A DNA stretch of 64,000 bases from UBA932 sp031548545. GTDB taxonomy: Bacteria; Bacteroidota; Bacteroidia; Bacteroidales; UBA932. The notes beneath the pieces were generated by a model, which ran no database searches, was not told where the DNA came from, and saw nothing but the letters and a program-made list of their open reading frames with translations. Both the position numbers and the translations under genes were made by a program. Of this stretch, positions 17,561 to 24,882 are shown piece by piece. Position 1 is the first letter of the stretch, and each line of letters begins with the position of its first letter. The stretch covers positions 62,001 to 126,000 of the forward strand of contig JAVBQY010000001.1 of the NCBI GenBank assembly GCA_031548545.1. The letters run 5' to 3'.

Positions 17561-18811
17561 CTATTTGGACAATCTTTTTTTCCGTTCCAGGTTTTCGGGT
17601 TCCAGCGCTAATTTTTTGCCGTGCATCAGGGAGGCTACGCCTCTTGACTTCTGAATCGTCTTACAGTCCGCACACTGGCACTCCGTCTCCGTATAATCCA
17701 TCGGTTGGGTGTAGGTCGTGATAACGCCTTCGAAATTACGCAATATTACCCGGTACGGGCTCTCGGAAATAAGATAGGTGGGCATTACCGGAATTTTTCC
17801 GCCGCCACCGGGTGCGTCCACTACAAAGGTAGGCACACAATAGCCCGACACATGGCCGCGTAAGTTTTCAATGATTTCAATGCCTTTGGAGACCGGCGTA
17901 CGGAAATGTTCCAAGCCCATGGATAAATCACACTGATAGATATAGTAGGGGCGCACACGCATCTTCACCAACTCATATACCAGGCGCTTCATGATTTGCG
18001 GGCAATCGTTCACCCCGCGCAGCAAGACGGATTGATTACCCAGGGGAATGCCCGCATTGGCCATGCGCTCACAGGCGGCGCGTGACTCCGAGGTGATCTC
18101 GTTGGCATGGTTAAAATGCGTATTGAGCCAGATGGGGTGGTATTTTTTCAACATATCCACCAGTTCCGGGGTAATGCGTTGCGGAAGCACCACCGGCGTA
18201 CGTGAACCTATACGGATGATTTCAACATGCGGGATAGCCCGTAAGCGTTTGATGATAGATTCCAACTTGGCATCGCTGACCAATAACGCATCGCCGCCGC
18301 TGAGCAGCACGTCACGCACCTGCGGTGTTTTGGCTATGTACTCAATCGCCTGGTCAATACCCTCGGCCGACGGGTCTTTGTCATGATGGCCGGCAAAACG
18401 ACGGCGGGTACAATGACGGCAATACATAGAGCACTGGTCGGTAATGAGCAGTAATACCCTGTCCGGATAGCGATGGGTCAGCCCCGGAGCCGGCGAGTCT
18501 TCGTCTTCATGCAGCGGATCCAGTAAATCGGCCTCCGACTGGTGCAACTCCGCATTGGTGGGTATGGCCTGCTTGCGGATGGGACATTCCGGATTTTCCA
18601 GATTAATCAGCGTCAGGTAATAGGGCGTTATTGCCATACGCAGGGTCTTGAGCGACTCTCTGATTCCGTCTTCTTCCGAGGCGGTCAGGGGAATATATTT
18701 TTTCAGTTCTTCCAGTGTCTCAATCCTGTTTTTCACCTGCCATTTCCAGTCGTTCCACTGCCGGTCGGTGATCTCGGGAAACATGATTTCTCTATTACTC
18801 TTGGTATTCAT
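17561..18811 (-). CDS. kamA: Lysine 2,3-aminomutase
   Basis: This radical SAM and PLP enzyme interconverts L-lysine and L-beta-lysine, the first step of the pathway. The radical SAM CxxxCxxC is CSMYCRHC (cysteines at about 127, 131 and 134), and the PLP lysine is in DAPGGGGKIPV (about 339). I choose the ATG at 18811, giving 416 residues and aligning MNTKSNREIMFPEITDRQW with the usual N-terminus; the alternative ATG at 18835 adds eight residues without support. The C-terminal cysteines CQCADC probably hold structural zinc, as in the clostridial enzyme. A 12-bp hairpin lies in the gap before this gene. Confidence 0.96.
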   Translation of the reverse strand: MNTKSNREIMFPEITDRQWNDWKWQVKNRIETLEELKKYIPLTASEEDGIRESLKTLRMAITPYYLTLINLENPECPIRKQAIPTNAELHQSEADLLDPLHEDEDSPAPGLTHRYPDRVLLLITDQCSMYCRHCTRRRFAGHHDKDPSAEGIDQAIEYIAKTPQVRDVLLSGGDALLVSDAKLESIIKRLRAIPHVEIIRIGSRTPVVLPQRITPELVDMLKKYHPIWLNTHFNHANEITSESRAACERMANAGIPLGNQSVLLRGVNDCPQIMKRLVYELVKMRVRPYYIYQCDLSMGLEHFRTPVSKGIEIIENLRGHVSGYCVPTFVVDAPGGGGKIPVMPTYLISESPYRVILRNFEGVITTYTQPMDYTETECQCADCKTIQKSRGVASLMHGKKLALEPENLERKKRLSK

Positions 18812-18844
18812 GTGCAAATTGTTAGCGTTGTACATCTATGTTTT

Positions 18845-18876
18845 ATGGTACAGGGTAAGTACTCACCCCGTACCAT
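18845..18876 (-). other. Intercistronic stem-loop between kdd and kamA
   Basis: A 12-bp inverted repeat (18845-18856 with 18865-18876, one mismatch, 8-nt loop) fills about half of the 66-bp kdd-kamA gap. On the transcribed minus strand it is followed by AAAACA and not by a U-run, so it is not a standard terminator. It may mark RNA processing or stabilise one side of the message. Confidence 0.6.
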
Positions 18877-18877
18877 T

Positions 18878-19921
18878 TTAAGCATACAGTTCGGTAAAGA
18901 CCCTGCGTAGTTGCTCGCTCTCGCGCAGCAGCTGCAGGGTAATTTCGGCATGTCCTGCGGTATAACCGTTACCGATCAGCATGGTCACATCGCTACCCAC
19001 TCCTTCTGCACCCAGCGCTGCTTTGGTAAAGCTGGTAGCCATGGAGAAAAAGTAAACCGTGCCCGTATTCTTGGTACACAGGATGCTGGTCATTTCCGTA
19101 TCGGGGATGTTTACGTTATTAATGGTAAGGTCACACATCCCGCCATTGGTCAGTTTTTCTATGCGTTCCAGCACTTCTACCGGCTTGGTGGCGTCGGCCG
19201 AGAAGACCTCATCGCAAAAGCCCAGGTCTTTCAGGCGCTGGGTGCTTTTCTCGCTATGACACAAGCCGATTACCTTGCCGGTTACGCCGGCGCGCTTCTT
19301 GGCTTCATAGCAGCAGAGCATGCCGGATTTTCCACCGGCGCCGATAATCAGCACCGTATCACCGGGTTTCACCAATTTAGCGGTCTGGGCGGGAGCGCCG
19401 GCCACGTCAAGGGCGGAGAGCGCCAATTTCTCCGGCAGATCGGCAGGAATTTTAGCATAGATGCCGCTCTCGAACAGGATGGCCTTGCCGTCAATATCCA
19501 CCTGGTCTACATCGGCGCGGATCTCTTTGATCTTGTCAATGCGCAGGGGCGTTAAGGAGAGGGACACTAAAGTGGCTATCTTATCGCCTTCTTTCAGGTC
19601 AATTTTACCTTTCAGCGCATCTCCGATTTTTTCTACAGTGCCCAGCAACATGCCGCCGGAGCCGGTAACCGGATTACGGTGCTTGCCCTGACCGGCGACA
19701 ATGCCGAGCATAATTTCGGCGATTTTTTGTTTGTCACCGCCGGCCTGCTCTTCTATCTGGGTAAAACTGGCCGAATCAATATTTAATGTCTGTACATCAA
19801 TGAGGATTTCATTGTCGTAGACTTCCTCCATATTATTGTCGATTTTGTTGGCCGGTTGGGGCAGTACGCCCTTAGGCTCAATAACGCGGTGGAGTCCGTA
19901 TTTATTTCCTTGCTTTTGCAT
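18878..19921 (-). CDS. kdd: L-erythro-3,5-diaminohexanoate dehydrogenase
   Basis: A 347-residue NAD(P)-dependent dehydrogenase that oxidatively deaminates 3,5-diaminohexanoate to 5-amino-3-oxohexanoate plus ammonia. The nucleotide-binding Rossmann motif is LIIGAGGKSGMLCCYEA, and the N-terminal NKYGLHRVIEPKGVLPQPA is typical of Kdd. It lies 25 bp downstream of kce in the lysine operon. The assignment is strengthened by the fully conserved neighbours kal, kce, kamA and kamDE. Confidence 0.94.
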   Translation of the reverse strand: MQKQGNKYGLHRVIEPKGVLPQPANKIDNNMEEVYDNEILIDVQTLNIDSASFTQIEEQAGGDKQKIAEIMLGIVAGQGKHRNPVTGSGGMLLGTVEKIGDALKGKIDLKEGDKIATLVSLSLTPLRIDKIKEIRADVDQVDIDGKAILFESGIYAKIPADLPEKLALSALDVAGAPAQTAKLVKPGDTVLIIGAGGKSGMLCCYEAKKRAGVTGKVIGLCHSEKSTQRLKDLGFCDEVFSADATKPVEVLERIEKLTNGGMCDLTINNVNIPDTEMTSILCTKNTGTVYFFSMATSFTKAALGAEGVGSDVTMLIGNGYTAGHAEITLQLLRESEQLRRVFTELYA

Positions 19922-19946
19922 ATTTTAATGTTTAAAGATTTAAAAA

Positions 19947-20774
19947 TTAAGAGATAACAGGTAAGCCGAGAATTTTACGCGCCTCGTCGGGAGTGGCGAT
20001 TTCACGACCCATTTCCATGGCCATACGCACGACCTTGGTCACTAATTCGCCATTAGACCTGGCCAGCACACCCTTGGACAGGTAGACATTGTCTTCAAAG
20101 CCTACGCGGACATGCCCGCCGTCAATGATAGCCAGCATGGCCAGGGGAAATTCATAGCGCCCGACTCCGGCCACGGTGTAGGTCGCACCGGCAGGAATAC
20201 TGCCGCGCAGGAAGGTGAAATCGCGGATATCACCACCGATACCCCCGTTTACGCCCATCACAAAATCAAAGTGCATGGGCGCCTGGATAAAGCCTTTCTT
20301 GTGGAGGCGCAGCGCCATCTCAATCATGCTCTTATCGAACACTTCCAGTTCCGGTTTAATACCAAGCGCTATCATACGTTGGCCGAAATATTTGATGGTA
20401 TTTTCGGTATTCTCAAAAATTTCATCTCCGCCAAAATTCAGGGTGCCGCAATCAAGGGTGGCCATCTCTGGTTTCAACTCGGTGGGTTGCAATCTTTCAT
20501 CGTTGCTCATGCCCACAGCCCCTCCGGTAGAGGGTTGGATGATCACATCGGGAATTTCTTTTTTGATGGCGTCAATAATTTCCGCAAACCGCGCTTTATC
20601 CTGCGTGGGCTTTCCGTCATCCGTCCGTACATGGAGATGGATAATACTGGCACCGGCGTTATAGGCCGACCTGGCTTCCCGGACAAATTCCGCTTTGGTA
20701 TACGGAACCGCCGGATTCATTTCCTTGGTGACTTCCGCACCGGAAATAGCAGCTGTTATGATTAGTTTTTCCAT
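19947..20774 (-). CDS. kce: 3-keto-5-aminohexanoate cleavage enzyme
   Basis: A 275-residue member of the BKACE (DUF849) family. It is a zinc enzyme that condenses 5-amino-3-oxohexanoate with acetyl-CoA and cleaves the product to acetoacetate and 3-aminobutyryl-CoA. Zinc-binding histidines sit in IIHLHVRTDDGKPT; MHFDFVMGVNGGIGGD and the C-terminal VRVGFEDNVYL motif are also present. I start at the ATG at 20774 (MEKLIITAAISGAEVT), which is the family N-terminus, and not at the ATG at 20822, which would run back into kal. With this start only 1 bp separates the gene from kal. Confidence 0.95.
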   Translation of the reverse strand: MEKLIITAAISGAEVTKEMNPAVPYTKAEFVREARSAYNAGASIIHLHVRTDDGKPTQDKARFAEIIDAIKKEIPDVIIQPSTGGAVGMSNDERLQPTELKPEMATLDCGTLNFGGDEIFENTENTIKYFGQRMIALGIKPELEVFDKSMIEMALRLHKKGFIQAPMHFDFVMGVNGGIGGDIRDFTFLRGSIPAGATYTVAGVGRYEFPLAMLAIIDGGHVRVGFEDNVYLSKGVLARSNGELVTKVVRMAMEMGREIATPDEARKILGLPVIS

Positions 20775-20775
20775 A

Positions 20776-21165
20776 TTATTTGCGTTGATTGTTTTTTGGA
20801 ACGACACAGGTACCCGAAGCACGGCAAACCACGACCGGTTCTTTCAGCACATCGGCTGCCGAGGCGGAAATATCCGTCCGCGGGGCAATTACCTTACGCG
20901 CTTCAAAAACCATCTTGCGCGAGCTGTTGCCCTCGCTTACAATTTCACCGACGGCTTCGATATAATCGCCGGCAAACACCGGAGCCAGGAATTCCACGTT
21001 GTCATAGGCGCAGAAGAGCCCCTCATCGCCATCGCGTATAATCAACAGTTCGGTGGCTACATCGCCGAAAAGTTGCAACATTTTAGCGCCGTCTACCAGG
21101 TTTCCGCCATAGTGCGCATCATGGGCGCCCATACGTACACGAATCATTGAAGTTATATTGGTCAT
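20776..21165 (-). CDS. kal: 3-aminobutyryl-CoA ammonia-lyase
   Basis: A 129-residue single hot-dog-fold protein that removes ammonia from 3-aminobutyryl-CoA to give crotonyl-CoA. Family-like stretches are MIRVRMGAHDAHYGGNLVDG near the start and NVEFLAPVFAGDYIEAVGEI. It is second in the operon, 59 bp after the CoA-transferase A gene and 1 bp before kce. Crotonyl-CoA reduction (Bcd/EtfAB), needed next, is not encoded in the window. Confidence 0.93.
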   Translation of the reverse strand: MTNITSMIRVRMGAHDAHYGGNLVDGAKMLQLFGDVATELLIIRDGDEGLFCAYDNVEFLAPVFAGDYIEAVGEIVSEGNSSRKMVFEARKVIAPRTDISASAADVLKEPVVVCRASGTCVVPKNNQRK

Positions 21166-21224
21166 AGAAATAGTATTTAGTAGTATTAAAATTCATTTTC
21201 CGGAGAAATCACTCAGGCGCTCAG

Positions 21225-21875
21225 TTAGCTTCCCCTAACTATATGGTTCACAAATATGCCCGGGGTATGCACGGTTTCCGGCACCAGGGTTCCGGTTTCC
21301 TGCAGGTCGCCGGCCTCAACAATCACCGTAGCGGCTGCTGTAGCCATCAGGGGATTGAAGTTTTGTGATGTACCTTTGTAAATAAGGTTACCGGCCTTGT
21401 CGGCCACCGAGGCTCCCAACAATGCAATATCCGCCCGCAGTGGTTTTTCCAACAGGTAAACCCGGCCATCGACCGTCAGCTTTTCCTTGCCTTGCTCCAC
21501 CAAAGTCCCCAGCCCGGTAGGGGTCAGTATCCCGCCCAGTCCGGCCCCGGCAGCTCGAATGCGCTCAGCCAGCGTACCTTGCGGAACAAATTCCACCTCC
21601 AGGGTGCCGGCATTCATCTGTTCAATGGTGGCCGGATTGGTGCCGATATGCGAGGTGATCACCTTGCGGACCTGCTTGTTGGCGATTAATCGGCCGTGTG
21701 CCTTATCCGCATAGGCCGTATCGTTGCAAATCAATGTAAGATCACGGACAGCCGTGTGCGACAGGGCTTCCAGAAGAGTATGCGGGCTACCGTTGGCGAG
21801 AAAACCGCCCACCATAATCGTCATACCGCTTCTAATCCCGGCTACCGCTTGTTCTATTGTAATTATCTTATCCAT
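21225..21875 (-). CDS. 3-oxoacid / butyryl-CoA:acetoacetate CoA-transferase, subunit A
   Basis: A 216-residue alpha subunit of a family I CoA-transferase, with the glycine-rich start MVGGFLANGSPHTLLEAL and the stretch EFVPQGTLAERIRAAGAGLG. It is the first gene of the lysine-fermentation operon and pairs with the B subunit at 13578-14234. Upstream lie a leader of about 190 nt and a promoter with well-spaced -33 and -7 elements. Confidence 0.93.
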   Translation of the reverse strand: MDKIITIEQAVAGIRSGMTIMVGGFLANGSPHTLLEALSHTAVRDLTLICNDTAYADKAHGRLIANKQVRKVITSHIGTNPATIEQMNAGTLEVEFVPQGTLAERIRAAGAGLGGILTPTGLGTLVEQGKEKLTVDGRVYLLEKPLRADIALLGASVADKAGNLIYKGTSQNFNPLMATAAATVIVEAGDLQETGTLVPETVHTPGIFVNHIVRGS

Positions 21876-21959
21876 AGACTAAAAATAAATTACAGCAATG
21901 CGTAAATTACAAAATATGTATATCAGAAATGAGGAAAAATTTATTGAGCAGACCAGCGC

Positions 21960-22052
21960 CTACAGATCAAAAACCTCATGTTTCAATACCGATACTTCAA
22001 TGGCATACGCCACTGAAAACGAACCGGAATATATAAAACAATGGGTTTTCAT
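21960..22052 (-). CDS. Possible 30-residue leader peptide of the lysine operon
   Basis: An ATG-initiated, TAG-ended small reading frame of 30 codons lies wholly inside the leader between the promoter and the first structural gene. It starts about 15 nt after the predicted transcription start and ends 84 nt before the CoA-transferase start. The peptide begins MKTHCFIYSGSF and ends LKHEVFDL. It has only two lysine codons and no run of them, so classical lysine attenuation is not indicated. Coding is unproven; it may be a conserved small protein, a relic or chance. Confidence 0.35.
   Translation of the reverse strand: MKTHCFIYSGSFSVAYAIEVSVLKHEVFDL
21996..22017 (-). other. Stem-loop in the lysine operon leader
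   Basis: A 9-bp stem (21996-22004 with 22009-22017, one G-U type pair) closes a 4-nt loop inside the leader and inside the candidate small ORF. No U-run follows. I could not match the leader to a lysine or cobalamin riboswitch. Confidence 0.5.
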
Positions 22053-22073
22053 TCCTTTAAAATATCATTAAGA

Positions 22074-22104
22074 CAAATGTAAATAATTCCGGCGAAAAAA
22101 CAAA
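22074..22104 (-). promoter_or_regulatory. Promoter of the lysine-fermentation operon
   Basis: Read on the minus strand, a TTTG -33 box (22101-22104) is separated by 19 bp from a TACATTTG -7 box (22074-22081), matching the Bacteroidetes sigma-ABfr consensus TTTG-N19-21-TAnnTTTG. Transcription would start near 22067. Confidence 0.75.
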
Positions 22105-22142
22105 ATAAAAGTACAGGTGTTATAAGGTCTCGGATTATTCAC

Positions 22143-22150
22143 TATTTTTG
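22143..22150 (+). promoter_or_regulatory. -7 box upstream of the AsmA-like gene
   Basis: TATTTTTG fits TAnnTTTG and lies 43 bp before the ATG at 22193. No clear -33 TTTG is at the right distance. The 317-bp divergent gap holds this element plus the lysine operon promoter, its leader and the small ORF. Confidence 0.55.
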
Positions 22151-22192
22151 TAAAATATCTACTCCCAAATACAATACACAAAATTTCGGCTT

Positions 22193-24865
22193 ATGAAAAA
22201 ATTTTTTAAAATTACAGGAATAACGATCGGCGTATTGTTCGTGGCTTTGCTTGTACTCCCTTTTGCTTTTCAGGGCACCATTATAAAGATAGTCAAGAGA
22301 GAAGCCAACGGTATGCTGAATGCCCGGTTTGATTTCGAATCGCTGAATCTGAGTTTTATCCGCCACTTCCCCAATGCCAGTATCAGCCTGAAAAATGTAA
22401 GCCTGACGGGCATTAATGAATTTGAAGGGGACACCCTGCTATCCTGCGGTGAAATCAGCGCCACTGTCAACCTGATGAGCCTGCTGGGTGATTCAGGCTA
22501 TGAGATCCGCAGTATCCTGCTTGACCGCGCTGATCTTCAAGCCATAGTACACCCCAACGGCAAGGCCAACTGGGATATCATGAAAGCGGCTGAAAGCCCG
22601 GAAACAGCGACAGCCGACACCGGCAGTTCTTCCTTCAAACTACTGTTGAGGAAAATAACAGTAACGGATTTCGACCTGATTTACCGCGATGAGCAGGCGA
22701 AAATGAGCGCTGTGGTTGACGACCTGAACCTGATACTCTCCGGGAATATGACGGCGGATCATTCCCACCTGAAGACTGAAGCTTCTATTGCAGCGCTAAG
22801 CTTCATTATGGATAAGATTCCTTACCTGTCAAAGGCAACGGCCACACTGGAGGCGGATATTGACGCCGACCTCCTGCACAATAAATATACTTTCAATGAT
22901 AATATCATCCGACTAAATGCCCTGGAGGCCTCTATCGACGGATGGGTGGCCCTGCTGGAAAAAGGCTACGGCATGGACCTCAGCCTGAGTACGCCGGCTA
23001 TTGATTTCAAGCAAATCCTGTCGCTTATTCCGGCCATTTATGCCAAAGATTTCAAGGACATCAAGGCGTCGGGGATGGTATCCCTATCGGCCTGCGCCAA
23101 AGGAGAAATGGCCGGAGACCATTACCCGGCTTTTGACCTGCAGCTCAAAGTGGAGGAGGGCAAATTCCAATACCCCGGCCTGCCCAAATCAGTGGACAAT
23201 ATTGCCGTTGATCTTGCCGCAACAGGCCCCGGCGGGAATCTTGACATGGCCAAAATTGATGTAAATAAGTTCCACTTTGAGATGGCGGGCAATCCCTTCG
23301 ACCTGAATGCACACATTAGCCAACCCATGAGTAATACGGCCTTCAGCGGCAAAGCGCATGGGAAAATCAACTTCAGCCATATCAAAGAGATTTACCCGCT
23401 GGACGAGGGTACGTCGCTAAGCGGCTTACTTGAGGCGGACCTGTCGTTTGCCGGCCGCCTCTCTCAGATAGAAAAGGAGAACTATGAAGAGATCAGGGCG
23501 GACGGCAGCCTGGTCTTAAGCAATATGGTGTATAAGAGCCCCTCTTTCCGTGAAGTGACGGTTGACAAGGCGGTAATGAAGTTCAGTCCCCGTTATGTGG
23601 AGATCAACCCGCTCAATGTGAAACTTGGTAACAATGATATTTCAGCCAACGGAAAACTGGAACATTTCATTCCATATATACTGAAAAATGAGACGGTAAG
23701 AGGCGCGCTGAGCATCACCTCCAACTATCTAAACCTCAACGAGCTGATGCCAGCATCCACAGAAAGACAGGCCAATAACGCCGATAGCAGCAGCCTGTCG
23801 GCCTTCGAAATCCCCAAGAACATTGATTTCCGCATGGAGGCCAAACTCAAGCAGGTAATCTTTGATCAGCTGACTATGAATAATCTGACTGGACAGCTAT
23901 TAGTAAAAGACGGCAAACTGGATATCCAACATATTTCTGCCAACAGCATGGGCGGCAGCATGGCGGTAAAAGGCTACTACAGTACGGCCAAAGACCCGGC
24001 AGCGCCTGAGACCAGCCTGGGGCTCGACATCAAGCAGGTGAAGTTTGCGGATGCTTTTAATGCTTTTGGTATGATCCGAAAACTGGCGCCCGTATTTGAA
24101 AACATAGAGGGAAAATTTTCCATGCGTATGCAACTCAATACACAGCTCGACCAAAAGCTGTCGCCCGTATATTCCACGCTTTCGGCCAAGGGAAATATCT
24201 CGTCCAATGAGGTAGGCATTAAAAAAATCGCAGCGCTTGACCAATTGGCCGCACTCCTGAAGAACGACCAACTGGCCAACCTCCAGGCCAAGGACCTCAG
24301 CATTGATTTTACCGTTGAGAACGGACGGCTGAGCACCCAGCCCTTTACGATTAAATCAGGTATCGGTACTATGTTGGTCAGTGGCTCCGCCGGTATTGAC
24401 CAGACGCTTGATTACACGGCTAAAATCGACCTGCCCGCTGCCATCGCCGGGCACAAACTGGCGGTAAATGCCAGGATCGGCGGTTCGTTCACACAACCTG
24501 TGGTAAGCCTCGACACCAAGAGCCTGACGGAACAGGCCACAGCCATTGTAAAGGAACAGGTCGAAATAGCAAAAGATACGGTCAACAAAAAGCTGGCGGA
24601 AGAAACGGCCAAACAGGTGGAAAAACTCAAGGCCGAAGCCAAAGCCGCTGGTGACGCCCTGGTACAGGAAGCCCAGAAACAGGGGCAACAATTGATTAGC
24701 GAGGCCAACAAGACCTCCAACCCCCTGGCTAAGATAGCCGCAGTAAAAGCGGCCGAAGCGGCCGCTCAAAAATTGAATGAAGAGGCGACAAAGAAAGCCC
24801 AACAACTCAACGAAGAAGCGGAAAAACAAGGCCGGAAGCTCATTGAGTCCGCCAAGATAAAGTAA
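22193..24865 (+). CDS. AsmA-family protein
   Basis: An 890-residue protein with one N-terminal membrane anchor (about 5-28, ITIGVLFVALLVLPFAFQG) and a long periplasmic part made of repeating beta-strands, as in AsmA/TamB-like bridge proteins. The N-terminal AsmA signature region includes FDFESLNLSFIRHFPNASIS, and an AsmA C-terminal-like domain ends near residue 780. The last 115 residues are Ala/Lys/Glu/Gln-rich with short heptad-like repeats (KLAEETAKQVEKLKAEAKAA) and probably form a helical tail. Such proteins are linked to outer-membrane lipid homeostasis. The gene is monocistronic and converges on the permease gene. Confidence 0.88.
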   Translation: MKKFFKITGITIGVLFVALLVLPFAFQGTIIKIVKREANGMLNARFDFESLNLSFIRHFPNASISLKNVSLTGINEFEGDTLLSCGEISATVNLMSLLGDSGYEIRSILLDRADLQAIVHPNGKANWDIMKAAESPETATADTGSSSFKLLLRKITVTDFDLIYRDEQAKMSAVVDDLNLILSGNMTADHSHLKTEASIAALSFIMDKIPYLSKATATLEADIDADLLHNKYTFNDNIIRLNALEASIDGWVALLEKGYGMDLSLSTPAIDFKQILSLIPAIYAKDFKDIKASGMVSLSACAKGEMAGDHYPAFDLQLKVEEGKFQYPGLPKSVDNIAVDLAATGPGGNLDMAKIDVNKFHFEMAGNPFDLNAHISQPMSNTAFSGKAHGKINFSHIKEIYPLDEGTSLSGLLEADLSFAGRLSQIEKENYEEIRADGSLVLSNMVYKSPSFREVTVDKAVMKFSPRYVEINPLNVKLGNNDISANGKLEHFIPYILKNETVRGALSITSNYLNLNELMPASTERQANNADSSSLSAFEIPKNIDFRMEAKLKQVIFDQLTMNNLTGQLLVKDGKLDIQHISANSMGGSMAVKGYYSTAKDPAAPETSLGLDIKQVKFADAFNAFGMIRKLAPVFENIEGKFSMRMQLNTQLDQKLSPVYSTLSAKGNISSNEVGIKKIAALDQLAALLKNDQLANLQAKDLSIDFTVENGRLSTQPFTIKSGIGTMLVSGSAGIDQTLDYTAKIDLPAAIAGHKLAVNARIGGSFTQPVVSLDTKSLTEQATAIVKEQVEIAKDTVNKKLAEETAKQVEKLKAEAKAAGDALVQEAQKQGQQLISEANKTSNPLAKIAAVKAAEAAAQKLNEEATKKAQQLNEEAEKQGRKLIESAKIK

Positions 24866-24882
24866 TATGTACCTGCCTGCTA

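Noticed and set aside
18812..18835. Upstream in-frame ATG of kamA at 18835
   Set aside because: It adds eight residues beyond the normal family N-terminus; the ATG at 18811 aligns with known lysine 2,3-aminomutases.
21876..22070. Lysine or cobalamin riboswitch in the lysine-operon leader
   Set aside because: Both would fit the pathway, but I could not find the conserved core of either class, and the leader is short for them.
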